DNA of 64,000 nucleotides, from assembly GCA_963782885.1 (NCBI GenBank), contig CAWALL010000004.1:186001-250000 (forward strand), read 5' to 3'. The notes beneath the pieces were generated by a model. The model made no database searches. It had not been told where the DNA came from and saw only the letters and a program-made list of their open reading frames with translations. Source of the DNA: DATAOG01 sp963782885 (lineage in GTDB: Bacteria; Pseudomonadota; Alphaproteobacteria; Geminicoccales; Geminicoccaceae). Of this stretch, positions 17,198 to 25,061 are shown piece by piece. Position numbers and translations under genes: made by a program. Position 1 is the stretch's first letter, and every line of letters begins with the position of its first letter.

Positions 17198-18280
17198 TCA
17201 GCCGAAGGTTCTGCGCGGATCGAAGGCGTCGCGCACGGCTTCGCCGATGAACACCAGCAGCGAGAGCATCACCGCCATGACCACGAAGCCGCTGATCCCG
17301 AGCCAGGGAGCCTGCAGGTTGCTCTTGCCCTGGTTCAGGAGTTCGCCCAGCGAGGGCGACCCGGGCGGCAGGCCGAAGCCCAGGAAATCGAGCCCGGTCA
17401 GGCTGGTGATGCCGCCGATCAGGATGAATGGCATGAAGGTGACGGTCGCGACCATCGCGTTCGGCAGGACGTGGCGGTGCATGATCGTGAAGTGGCCGAC
17501 CCCCAGCGCGCGCGCCGCGCGCACGAAATCGAGATTGCGCGCACGCAGGAACTCGGCGCGCACCACCCCGACCAGCGAGGTCCAGCTGAACAGCAGCAGC
17601 AGGCCGAGCAGCCACCAGAAGCTCGGCGTCACCACGCTCGCCAGGATGATCAGCATGAACAGGGTCGGCATCGAGTTCCAGATCTCGATGAAGCGCTGGA
17701 ACAAGAGGTCGAGCCAGCCGCCATAGTAGCCCTGGACCGCGCCGGCGGCGACGCCGACGATCGAGGACAGGATCGTGAGCACGAGGCCGAACAGCACCGA
17801 GATCCGAAAGCCATAGATCACCCGGGCGACGACGTCGCGGGCCTGGTCGTCGGAGCCCAGCAGGTGCCGCCAGCTCGGTGGCGCCGGCGACGGCACCGTC
17901 AGATCGCGGTCGATGGTGTTGTAGCTGTAGGGAATCGGCGGCCAGATCGCCCAGCCCTTCTCCGCGATCAACTCCTGGACCGCGGGATCGGTGTAGTCCG
18001 CCTCGGTCGGGAAGAAGCCGCCGAACGTGGTTTCCGGATAGGCCTCGAACAGCGGGAAATAGTACTGGCCGTCGTAGGAGATCAGGAGCGGCCGGTCATT
18101 CGCGATCAGTTCGGCGCACAGGCTCGCCACGAACAGGACCAGGAAGATGTAGAGGGAAATGTAACCGCGCCGATTGGCGCGGAAGTTGGCCAGCCGACGC
18201 TGGTTGATCGGGTTCAGGCGTAGCGGTACCCCGAGCAGACGGGCGCGCGCGTGTGTGCGGGGCTCGGCGAGCGTTGCCAT
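17198..18280 (-). CDS. yejE: peptide ABC transporter permease YejE
   Basis: A 360-residue inner-membrane permease. One N-terminal membrane span (YISLYIFLVLFVASLCAEL) precedes a periplasmic segment with the YejE-typical NDRPLLISYDGQYYFPLFEA block, then a five-to-six-span permease core with the EAA loop (RARNLDFVRAARALGVGHFT). The start codon overlaps the stop of yejB by one base, so translation is coupled. Works with YejB as the membrane channel of the importer. Confidence 0.96.
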   Translation of the reverse strand: MATLAEPRTHARARLLGVPLRLNPINQRRLANFRANRRGYISLYIFLVLFVASLCAELIANDRPLLISYDGQYYFPLFEAYPETTFGGFFPTEADYTDPAVQELIAEKGWAIWPPIPYSYNTIDRDLTVPSPAPPSWRHLLGSDDQARDVVARVIYGFRISVLFGLVLTILSSIVGVAAGAVQGYYGGWLDLLFQRFIEIWNSMPTLFMLIILASVVTPSFWWLLGLLLLFSWTSLVGVVRAEFLRARNLDFVRAARALGVGHFTIMHRHVLPNAMVATVTFMPFILIGGITSLTGLDFLGFGLPPGSPSLGELLNQGKSNLQAPWLGISGFVVMAVMLSLLVFIGEAVRDAFDPRRTFG

Positions 18281-19386
18281 CAGACCTCGCGCGTCTCGAA
18301 GTCGATCCGAGGATCGACCAGGACGTAGGTCAGATCGGTGATCAGATGCATCACCAGGCCGAGCAGGCTGAAGATGTAGAGCGTGCCGAACATGACCGGG
18401 TAGTCGCGGTTGATCGCGGCGTTGAAGCCCAGCAGGCCCAGACCGTCGAGCGAAAAGATGATCTCGATCAGCATGGCGCCGCTGAACAGGATGCTAACGA
18501 ATGCGGCCGGGAAGCCGGCGATCACGATCAGCATGCCGTTGCGGAACACGTGGCGGTAGAGGACCCGGTGCTCAGTCAGGCCCTTGGCTTTGGCGGTCAT
18601 CACGTACTGCTTGTTGATCTCCTCGAGAAAGGAGTTCTTGGTCAGCATCGTCAGGCCGGCGAAGGCACCAATCGTCAGCGCGAGCAGCGGCAGCGTCATG
18701 TGCCAGAAATAGTCGAGGATCCTCGCCGGCCAGGACAGTTGGTACCAGTTGTCGGAGACCAGGCCACGCAGAGGGAACCAGTCGAAGAAGCTGCCCCCGG
18801 CGAACAGGACGATCAGCAGAATCGCAAAGAGAAAGCTCGGAATGGCGTTGCCGATGATGATGACCGCGCTGGTCCAGACGTCGAACCTGGTGCCATCGCG
18901 CACCGCCTTGCGGATCCCCAGAGGAATCGAGATCAGATAGGTCAAAAGGGTGGTCCACAGGCCGATCGAGATCGAGACCGGCATCTTTTCCAAAACCAGC
19001 CCAATCACGCTCTGATCGCGAAAATAGCTGTTGCCGAAGTCGAATTGCAGATACTGTTTGAGCATCTTAAAGAAACGCTGGTACGCGGGCTCGTCGAAGC
19101 CGTAGAGGCGCTCGATCTGCTTGATGAACTCGGGATCGAGACCCTGGGCGCCGCGGTATTTGGAGTTCTCGGCGCCCCGTTGCGTGGCGCCGCCGCCCTG
19201 CTGCACCTCGCCGCCGCCGGCGCCGCTGACCCGCGCCGTCGCCTCGACCGCCCGTCCCTGAATCTGCGCGATCAGCTGCTCGACCGGGCCGCCCGGCGCT
19301 GCCTGCACAAGGACGAAGTTGATCACCATGATCCCCAACAGGGTCGGGATCATCAGCAGCAGTCGCCGGACGATATAGGCCAGCAT
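18280..19386 (-). CDS. yejB: peptide ABC transporter permease YejB
   Basis: A 368-residue permease beginning MLAYIVRRLLLMIPTLLGI at ATG 19386. The YejB-specific long insert between span 1 and the core is visible (about residues 45-85, glycine and glutamine rich, then KYRGAQGLDPEFIKQIERLYG). The core carries GNAIPSFLFAILLI and the EAA loop TAKAKGLTEHRVLYRHVFRN. It lies 14 bases after yejA. Confidence 0.96.
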   Translation of the reverse strand: MLAYIVRRLLLMIPTLLGIMVINFVLVQAAPGGPVEQLIAQIQGRAVEATARVSGAGGGEVQQGGGATQRGAENSKYRGAQGLDPEFIKQIERLYGFDEPAYQRFFKMLKQYLQFDFGNSYFRDQSVIGLVLEKMPVSISIGLWTTLLTYLISIPLGIRKAVRDGTRFDVWTSAVIIIGNAIPSFLFAILLIVLFAGGSFFDWFPLRGLVSDNWYQLSWPARILDYFWHMTLPLLALTIGAFAGLTMLTKNSFLEEINKQYVMTAKAKGLTEHRVLYRHVFRNGMLIVIAGFPAAFVSILFSGAMLIEIIFSLDGLGLLGFNAAINRDYPVMFGTLYIFSLLGLVMHLITDLTYVLVDPRIDFETREV

Positions 19387-19400
19387 GACCGCCTGACCCT

Positions 19401-21269
19401 TTATTGCTGGGTGGCCGCCTTCGCTCCTGCTTCCGACCCGCGCCGCTCGAGGGCTGCCACCTTGACCGGATCGATCCACCAGGCGAACAGATCGATGCCG
19501 TACTTGGGGTTGACCTTTGTTCGCGAGAACTTGTTCCAGTAGGCCACCCGATCATAGGTGATATGCCAGTGGGGGATGACATAGTGGCCCCACAGCAGCA
19601 CCCGATCGAGCGCGTGAGTCGCGGTTACCAGGTCCTCGCGGGTGGGCGCCTGGATGATCTTGTCGATCAGATCGTCGACGACCTGGCTCTGGATGCCCGC
19701 GAGGTTGCGGCTGCCCCGGGTGTCGGCCGCCCGGCTGCCCCAATAGTCGCGCTGCTCGTTGCCAGGCGACTGGCTCTCGCCCCAGCTGCCGACGATCATG
19801 TCGAAGTCGAAATTGTCGAGCCGGTTCTGGTACTGGGCGGTGTCGACCGTGCGGATGCGGGCGTCGATGCCGAGCCGCTTGAGATTCTGGACGAAGGGCC
19901 CGACGATCCTCTCAAAGGCGGGCTGGACCAGCAGGATCTCGAAGGCGAGCGGCTGACCGGTCTGCTTGTTGACCAGGCGGCCGTTCTGAACCTCCCAGCC
20001 GGCCTCCCGCAACATGCCGAGCGCGGTGCGCAGATTGTGGCGCAGGTCGGTGCCCTTGGTCGAGGGCGCCTGATACTCCTTGGTGAAGACCCCTTCGGGC
20101 AGCTGATCCCGGTAGGGTTCGAGGAGCTTCACCTCGGCCTCGCTCGGCAGACCGGACGAGGCGAGCTCGCTGTTCGAGAAGTAGCTCTCGGTCCGCTGGT
20201 ACTGGCCGTAGAACAGATTTTCGTTGGTCCACTCAAAGTCGAAGGCGTAGGCGAGCGCCGCGCGCACCTTCGGATCCTTGAAGATGGCGTGCCGGGTGTT
20301 GTAGACGAAACCCTGCATGCCGGTGCCGCGCTGGTTCGGGATCTCCTCGCGGACGATCAGCCCCTTGTCGAAGGCCGGACCGGTGTAGGCGGTCGCCCAG
20401 TCCTTGGAATTGTTCTCGATCTGAATGTCGAAATTGCCGGCCTTGAACGCTTCCAGGGCGACGTTCGCGTCGCGATAGTATTCGTAGCGGACCTCGTCGA
20501 AGTTGTTGCGGCCGCGGTTGACCGGCAGCTTCGCACCCCAATAGTCGGGATCACGTTCGTAGACGACCGTGCGCCCGGGGTCGACCCGCTTGATCTTGTA
20601 CGGGCCGCTGCCGAGCGGCGGCGTCAGGGTCGTCTTGTCGAACTCGACCTTCTCGTAATAATGCTTGGGCAGGATCGGCATCTGGCCGGCGATCAGGGGC
20701 AGCTCCCGGTTCATCTTGCCGTCAAAGGTCATCTTGACCTGGCGGTCGCCGACCTTCTCGGCCTTGACGATGTTGGCGTAGTAGGCGCGGTAGAACGGGT
20801 GGCCCTTGGTCTTGAGGGTCTCGAGTGTCCAGGTCACGTCCTCGACCGTGATCGGCGTACCGTCCTGCCAGCGGGCCTCGGGTCGGAGCGTGAAGATCAC
20901 CCAGGAGCGATCCTCCGGCATCGTGATGCTCTCGGCGATCAAGCCGTACTCCGAGAACGGCTCGTCCAGGTCGCCGACCGTCAGCGTGTCGAACAGCATA
21001 CCGAGGCCGGCGGCATTGTTGCCCTTCAGGATGAACTGGTTGAGATTGTCGAAGCTGCCGATCGCCGAAAGGGTCAGCGTGCCGCCCTTGGGCGCATCCG
21101 GGTTAGCGTAGTCGAAATGGGTGAAATCGGGGCCGTATTTGAGCTCGCCGTACATCGAAGCGCCGTGCCTGGGTTGCGGCGCCTCGTCGGCCCGGAGAGG
21201 CAGCATCGGCAGGATCACGGCGACCACGGCCGCGACCCAGGGCGATATAGATCGGAGACGAGGGATCAT
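19401..21269 (-). CDS. yejA: peptide ABC transporter substrate-binding protein YejA
   Basis: A 622-residue periplasmic SBP family 5 protein, first gene of yejABEF. ATG 21269 has an AAGAGG ribosome binding site and begins a signal peptide (MIPRLRSISPWVAAVVAVIL with cleavage near LRADEAPQ). YejA landmarks include SMYGELKYGPDFTHFDYANP, APKGGTLTLSAIGSFDNLN, FTLRPEARWQDGTPITVEDV and the C-terminal GIDLFAWW. It captures oligopeptides for YejBEF. An alternative start at 21350 would spoil the signal peptide. Confidence 0.95.
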   Translation of the reverse strand: MIPRLRSISPWVAAVVAVILPMLPLRADEAPQPRHGASMYGELKYGPDFTHFDYANPDAPKGGTLTLSAIGSFDNLNQFILKGNNAAGLGMLFDTLTVGDLDEPFSEYGLIAESITMPEDRSWVIFTLRPEARWQDGTPITVEDVTWTLETLKTKGHPFYRAYYANIVKAEKVGDRQVKMTFDGKMNRELPLIAGQMPILPKHYYEKVEFDKTTLTPPLGSGPYKIKRVDPGRTVVYERDPDYWGAKLPVNRGRNNFDEVRYEYYRDANVALEAFKAGNFDIQIENNSKDWATAYTGPAFDKGLIVREEIPNQRGTGMQGFVYNTRHAIFKDPKVRAALAYAFDFEWTNENLFYGQYQRTESYFSNSELASSGLPSEAEVKLLEPYRDQLPEGVFTKEYQAPSTKGTDLRHNLRTALGMLREAGWEVQNGRLVNKQTGQPLAFEILLVQPAFERIVGPFVQNLKRLGIDARIRTVDTAQYQNRLDNFDFDMIVGSWGESQSPGNEQRDYWGSRAADTRGSRNLAGIQSQVVDDLIDKIIQAPTREDLVTATHALDRVLLWGHYVIPHWHITYDRVAYWNKFSRTKVNPKYGIDLFAWWIDPVKVAALERRGSEAGAKAATQQ

Positions 21270-21359
21270 GAGCCTCTTTCTCGACAGCGGATGTGCAACC
21301 TCGGTCGCTATATAGATGACGTCGCTGACCGATCCTAGATTGGTGGCCAACGATTAACC

Positions 21360-22142
21360 TTAGCTCAGCAGTGCGAGCGCCGCCGCATGCAGCCGCGGAT
21401 CGCCGGCCGCGATGATCTGGCCGTCGGAGCCGGGGTGCAGGGCGCAGCCGCGCCAGTCGGTCATCACGCCGCCGGCGCCCTCGATCACCGGCACCAGCGC
21501 CATGAAGTCGTAGGGATCGAGGTCGGCTTCGATCACCAGATCGACGAAGCCCATCGCGAGCAGGCCATAGGTGTAGCAATCGCCGCCGAACAGCGGATAG
21601 CGGACCGCCTGCTGCACGCGCGCGAAGGCGGCCTGCTGGGCGCCCTCCACAAACATCAGCGGCGAGGTGGTGCCCAGCACCGCGTCCCCGAGGTTCGGGC
21701 AGGATCGCACGTGGACCGCTTCGGCGTTCCAGCTGGTGTCGTGCCCGAGGAGGCCGAGCCAGCGCTCACCGGAGATGCACTGATCGATCAGCCCGAGCAG
21801 CGGCTGACCGCGGTGGCTGAGTGCGATCAGCGTGCCGAACAGCGGCCGGCCGATGATGAACGACTTGGTGCCGTCGATCGGATCGAGGTGCCAGATCAGC
21901 TCGGCGTCCTGGCGCTCGAGGCCGAACTCCTCGCCCGCGATGCCGTGGTCGGGATGGCGGGCGCGGATCAGCTCGCGCATCGCCAGCTCCGCCTCACGAT
22001 CCGCAACCGTCACCGGACTGGCATCGGCCTTGGTCTCGACGGCGACCGGCGAACGATAGTAGGGCCGGATGACCCCGGCGGCGAGGTCGGCCAGTTCTTG
22101 CGCGAAGCCTGCGAACTCGAGCGGCTCCGGCCGACCTGTCAT
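21360..22142 (-). CDS. hisN: histidinol-phosphatase, inositol-monophosphatase family
   Basis: A 260-residue Mg-dependent phosphatase of the IMPase superfamily. Metal-binding motifs are GEEFG at 69-73 and WHLDPIDGTKSFIIGRPLFG near 84-103 (DPIDGT), with D209-type DPYDFMALVPVIEGAGG near 208-224. The FIIGRPLFGTLIAL block is typical of the HisN branch that dephosphorylates L-histidinol phosphate in histidine synthesis in alphaproteobacteria and actinobacteria. It stands alone, 19 bases downstream of the cytochrome gene on the same strand. Confidence 0.88.
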   Translation of the reverse strand: MTGRPEPLEFAGFAQELADLAAGVIRPYYRSPVAVETKADASPVTVADREAELAMRELIRARHPDHGIAGEEFGLERQDAELIWHLDPIDGTKSFIIGRPLFGTLIALSHRGQPLLGLIDQCISGERWLGLLGHDTSWNAEAVHVRSCPNLGDAVLGTTSPLMFVEGAQQAAFARVQQAVRYPLFGGDCYTYGLLAMGFVDLVIEADLDPYDFMALVPVIEGAGGVMTDWRGCALHPGSDGQIIAAGDPRLHAAALALLS

Positions 22143-22161
22143 GGCGACCGCCGAGCCTCGC

Positions 22162-23193
22162 TCAGCCGCCCCCTGGCAACGGCGGCGGGTTGTCGGTGAT
22201 CGAGCGGAGGTAGGCGATCACCGCCGCGCGCTGCTCGGGCTTCTTGAAGCCGGCGAAGGTCATCTTGGTGCCGGGCGCCCATCCGCGCGGATTGGTGAGG
22301 AACTCGTTCAGGTTCTCGTAGGTCCAGTCGCCTTCCTTCTTCTGGAGCGCGCTCGAGTAGTTGAAGTCGGAGACCGAGGCGATGTCGCGGCCGACCACGC
22401 CGTGCAGGTCCGGCCCGATCTTGGCCCCGGCCCCAGCCTCGAAATTATGGCAAGCCTTGCAGACCTTGGCGTCACGCTCGCCCTCGGCCGGATCGGCCGC
22501 AGCCAGGAGCTGCGCGAAGTCGCCACCTCCGGCCCCCTGCCCGCCTGTCTTGGGTGCCTGCTCGGCGGCAGCCTGCTTCTGCTCTCCGTGCTGCTGGCCC
22601 GCCTGACCCGCCTTCTCCTGGCCTGCCGGTGCGGCTTCGGCCGTAGGCGCTTCCGGCAGCGGCTCGGGGTTGTCCGACAGCGAGCGCAGATACAGGATCA
22701 CGTCGGCCCGGTCCTGCGCCTTCTTCAGGCCGGCGAAGGTCATCTTGGTGCCGGGTGCCCACTCCCGCGGGCCACTCAGGAACTCGTTCAGCTTCTCGTA
22801 GTCCCAATCGCCCTCCTTCTTCTTGAGAGCATCCGAGTAGCTGAAATCGGCGACCGAGGCGATCTTGCGGCCGAGGACACCGTAGAGGTGGGGTCCGATC
22901 TTGTTGGGCTCGCCCTCGCCAAGATTGTGGCAGGCCTGGCATGCCTTGGCGACCGTCTGGCCGTGCTCGGCGCTGCCGGTTGCCAGCAGGGCCGCCAGGG
23001 GGACCGTCTCTGTGGCGCCGGCTTCCGCCTGCTGGGTAGTGCCCTGCTGGCCGGTCACCGCGATCGGGTAGGCATTCTCCTCCGGCGCGTGCGGGTGGTA
23101 AATGATCCGCGAGATCACCCCGGTCCCGGAGGCGATGATGCCGGCCGTGAGGATGGCCGCGAGCATCTTGTTAACTTCGAGCGAAGCTGCCAT
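22162..23193 (-). CDS. membrane-anchored dihaem cytochrome c (tandem CycM-like domains)
   Basis: A 343-residue protein with an N-terminal uncleaved anchor (about residues 9-31), then two similar class I cytochrome c domains. Haem motifs CQACH (85-88, H89) and CKACH (245-248, H249); axial methionines in PGTKMTFAG at 151 and 311. The domains share long blocks (KKKEGDW, LNEFL, WAPGTKMTFAG) and are joined by a low-complexity Ala/Gln/Gly/Lys linker (about 180-225). Single-domain relatives (CycM/c552) pass electrons from the bc1 complex to terminal oxidase. The duplication makes a two-haem wire. Start ATG 23193 gives the usual short cytoplasmic lead MAASLEVNK. Confidence 0.92.
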   Translation of the reverse strand: MAASLEVNKMLAAILTAGIIASGTGVISRIIYHPHAPEENAYPIAVTGQQGTTQQAEAGATETVPLAALLATGSAEHGQTVAKACQACHNLGEGEPNKIGPHLYGVLGRKIASVADFSYSDALKKKEGDWDYEKLNEFLSGPREWAPGTKMTFAGLKKAQDRADVILYLRSLSDNPEPLPEAPTAEAAPAGQEKAGQAGQQHGEQKQAAAEQAPKTGGQGAGGGDFAQLLAAADPAEGERDAKVCKACHNFEAGAGAKIGPDLHGVVGRDIASVSDFNYSSALQKKEGDWTYENLNEFLTNPRGWAPGTKMTFAGFKKPEQRAAVIAYLRSITDNPPPLPGGG

Positions 23194-23349
23194 AGCAGGC
23201 TGGTTCCGTCCTGATGAATCCCGGAGGGGTCGGAATGCGAACCTCGGCAGGTTAGCACAGGGTGCGCCGCATGAGGCGACGGCCGCCCTCGCACGCGGCA
23301 GTCTGTCTCACCGCAGGATCGGCGCGGCGGACGATGAGGGTTGGCGCAT

Positions 23350-24144
23350 TTGCAAAGCTTCGTCAAGCCGGTGACGCGCGCTTTGAACAGCGATACCATC
23401 GTAATGATCCCGGCGCGGCTCGCCTCGACCCGGCTGCCGAACAAGCCGCTGGCGGAGATCGGCGGGGTCCCGATGATCGTGCAGGTTTGGCGGCGCGCCT
23501 GCGCGGCCGGCGTCGGGCCGGTCGTGGTCGCCTGCGCCGAGCCGGCGATCGCCGATGCGATCGCCGCGCATGGCGGTCAGGCGCTGCTGACCGACCCGGA
23601 CCTGCCCTCCGGCACCGATCGCATCTATCAGGCGTTGTGCGAGCTCGACCCGGACCGAAGGTTCGTCCGGGTGATCAACCTGCAGGGCGACCTGCCGACC
23701 CTGGAGCCGCCTTCGATCCGGGCATCGCTCCTGCCGCTCGACGCGCTCGGCAGCGACATCGGCACCCTCGCCGTAGCGACCGAGGATCCGGCGGACAAGG
23801 CCGAACCGAGCATCGTCAAGGCGGTCATCAGCTTCGACGACGAGCGCCCGCGGCTGGGGCGGGCGCTCTATTTCACCCGCGCGACGGCGCCCAGCGGCGC
23901 CGGCCCGGTCTATCACCATATCGGCATCTACGCCTATCTCCGGCCGATTCTGGAGCGCTTCGCCGCGCTGCCGCCCAGTCCGCTGGAGCAGCGCGAGCGG
24001 CTCGAACAGCTGCGGGCGCTCGAGGCCGGCATGCGGATCGGCGTGGCGCTCGTTGACACGGTTCCGCTCGGCATCGATACTTTCGCCGACCTGGAGCGGG
24101 CGCGAGTCCTGTTTGGCCCGCCTGGAATCGCGGCACCCAGCTGA
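23350..24144 (+). CDS. kdsB: 3-deoxy-manno-octulosonate cytidylyltransferase
   Basis: CMP-Kdo synthetase, which activates Kdo for lipopolysaccharide inner core. Family blocks: IPARLASTRLPNKPLAEIGG, LPSGTDRIYQAL, INLQGDLPTLEP and YHHIGIYAYLRPILERF. About 254-264 residues. The start is uncertain: TTG at 23350 has a GAGGG site nine bases upstream; TTG at 23383 would give a more standard N-terminus (about four residues before IVMIPAR) but lacks a ribosome binding site. It heads a plus-strand pair with pheA (17-base gap) and is divergent from the cytochrome gene. Confidence 0.93.
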   Translation: MQSFVKPVTRALNSDTIVMIPARLASTRLPNKPLAEIGGVPMIVQVWRRACAAGVGPVVVACAEPAIADAIAAHGGQALLTDPDLPSGTDRIYQALCELDPDRRFVRVINLQGDLPTLEPPSIRASLLPLDALGSDIGTLAVATEDPADKAEPSIVKAVISFDDERPRLGRALYFTRATAPSGAGPVYHHIGIYAYLRPILERFAALPPSPLEQRERLEQLRALEAGMRIGVALVDTVPLGIDTFADLERARVLFGPPGIAAPS

Positions 24145-24161
24145 CAACCGAGCTTCGCGGT

Positions 24162-25061
24162 ATGGATCAGGCGGCCGACGCTGACGGAATGGAGAGGGCG
24201 TTGGCGGTCGAGCCGGCCCGACGGGTCGTATTCCAGGGTCAGCCCGGCGCCTACTCGCATCTCGCCTGCCGCCAGGTCTGCCCACGCTACGAGGCGGTCC
24301 CCTCGGAGTCTTTCGAGACGGCGTTCGCCGACCTGCGTGAAGGGCGCGCGGACCGGGCGATGATTCCGATCGACAATTCGGTCGCCGGCCGGGTCGCTGA
24401 CATCCATCACCTGATGCCGCACTGCGGCCTGAACATCATCGGCGAGTATTTCCTGCGCGTGAACCATCACCTGCTCGCGGTGCCCGGTGCGCGCCTCGAG
24501 GACATCAAGACCGTGCACTCGCACGTCCATGCGCTGAACCAATGCCGGCATCTGTTGCGCGAGCTGGGGCTGGCGCCCCGGATCCATGCGGACACCGCGG
24601 GCGCCGCCGCGGAGGTGGCCGAGGTCGGGCGGCGGGACCAGGCAGCGATCGCGTCGCGGCTCGCGGCCGAGATCTATGGCCTGGACATCCTGCGTTCCGA
24701 TCTCGAGGACGCCGAGCACAATACCACCCGGTTCATCATCCTGGCGCGCGAGCCGATCGAGCCGCCGCCTTACGAGGGGCCGGTGATCACCAGCTTTCTG
24801 TTCCAGGTGCGCAACGTGCCGGCGGCGCTGTACAAGGCGCTTGGCGGCTTCGCCACCAACGGCGTCAACATGGTCAAGCTCGAGAGCTACGTCGACGCGG
24901 CCTTCAACCAGGCGCAGTTCTATGCCGAGGTGGTGGGCCATCCCGAGCAGGCGCCGCTCCGGAACGCCTTCGAAGAGCTCGCTTTCTTTTCCCACGACGT
25001 CGAACGCCTGGGCACCTATCCGGCACACCCGTTCCGGTTCCGCGGCGCGCAACCGGACTAG
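24162..25061 (+). CDS. pheA: prephenate dehydratase
   Basis: A 299-residue monofunctional prephenate dehydratase for phenylalanine synthesis. Catalytic domain: FQGQPGAYSHLA near 24-35, PIDNSVAGRV near 69, and NTTRFIILAR near 191 with the catalytic TRF triad. A C-terminal ACT regulatory domain (about 206-290) shows ITSFLFQVRNVPAALYKALG and GVNMVKLESY, which binds phenylalanine for feedback control. Its stop TAG and the stop of putA on the other strand share the tetranucleotide CTAG. Confidence 0.95.
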   Translation: MDQAADADGMERALAVEPARRVVFQGQPGAYSHLACRQVCPRYEAVPSESFETAFADLREGRADRAMIPIDNSVAGRVADIHHLMPHCGLNIIGEYFLRVNHHLLAVPGARLEDIKTVHSHVHALNQCRHLLRELGLAPRIHADTAGAAAEVAEVGRRDQAAIASRLAAEIYGLDILRSDLEDAEHNTTRFIILAREPIEPPPYEGPVITSFLFQVRNVPAALYKALGGFATNGVNMVKLESYVDAAFNQAQFYAEVVGHPEQAPLRNAFEELAFFSHDVERLGTYPAHPFRFRGAQPD

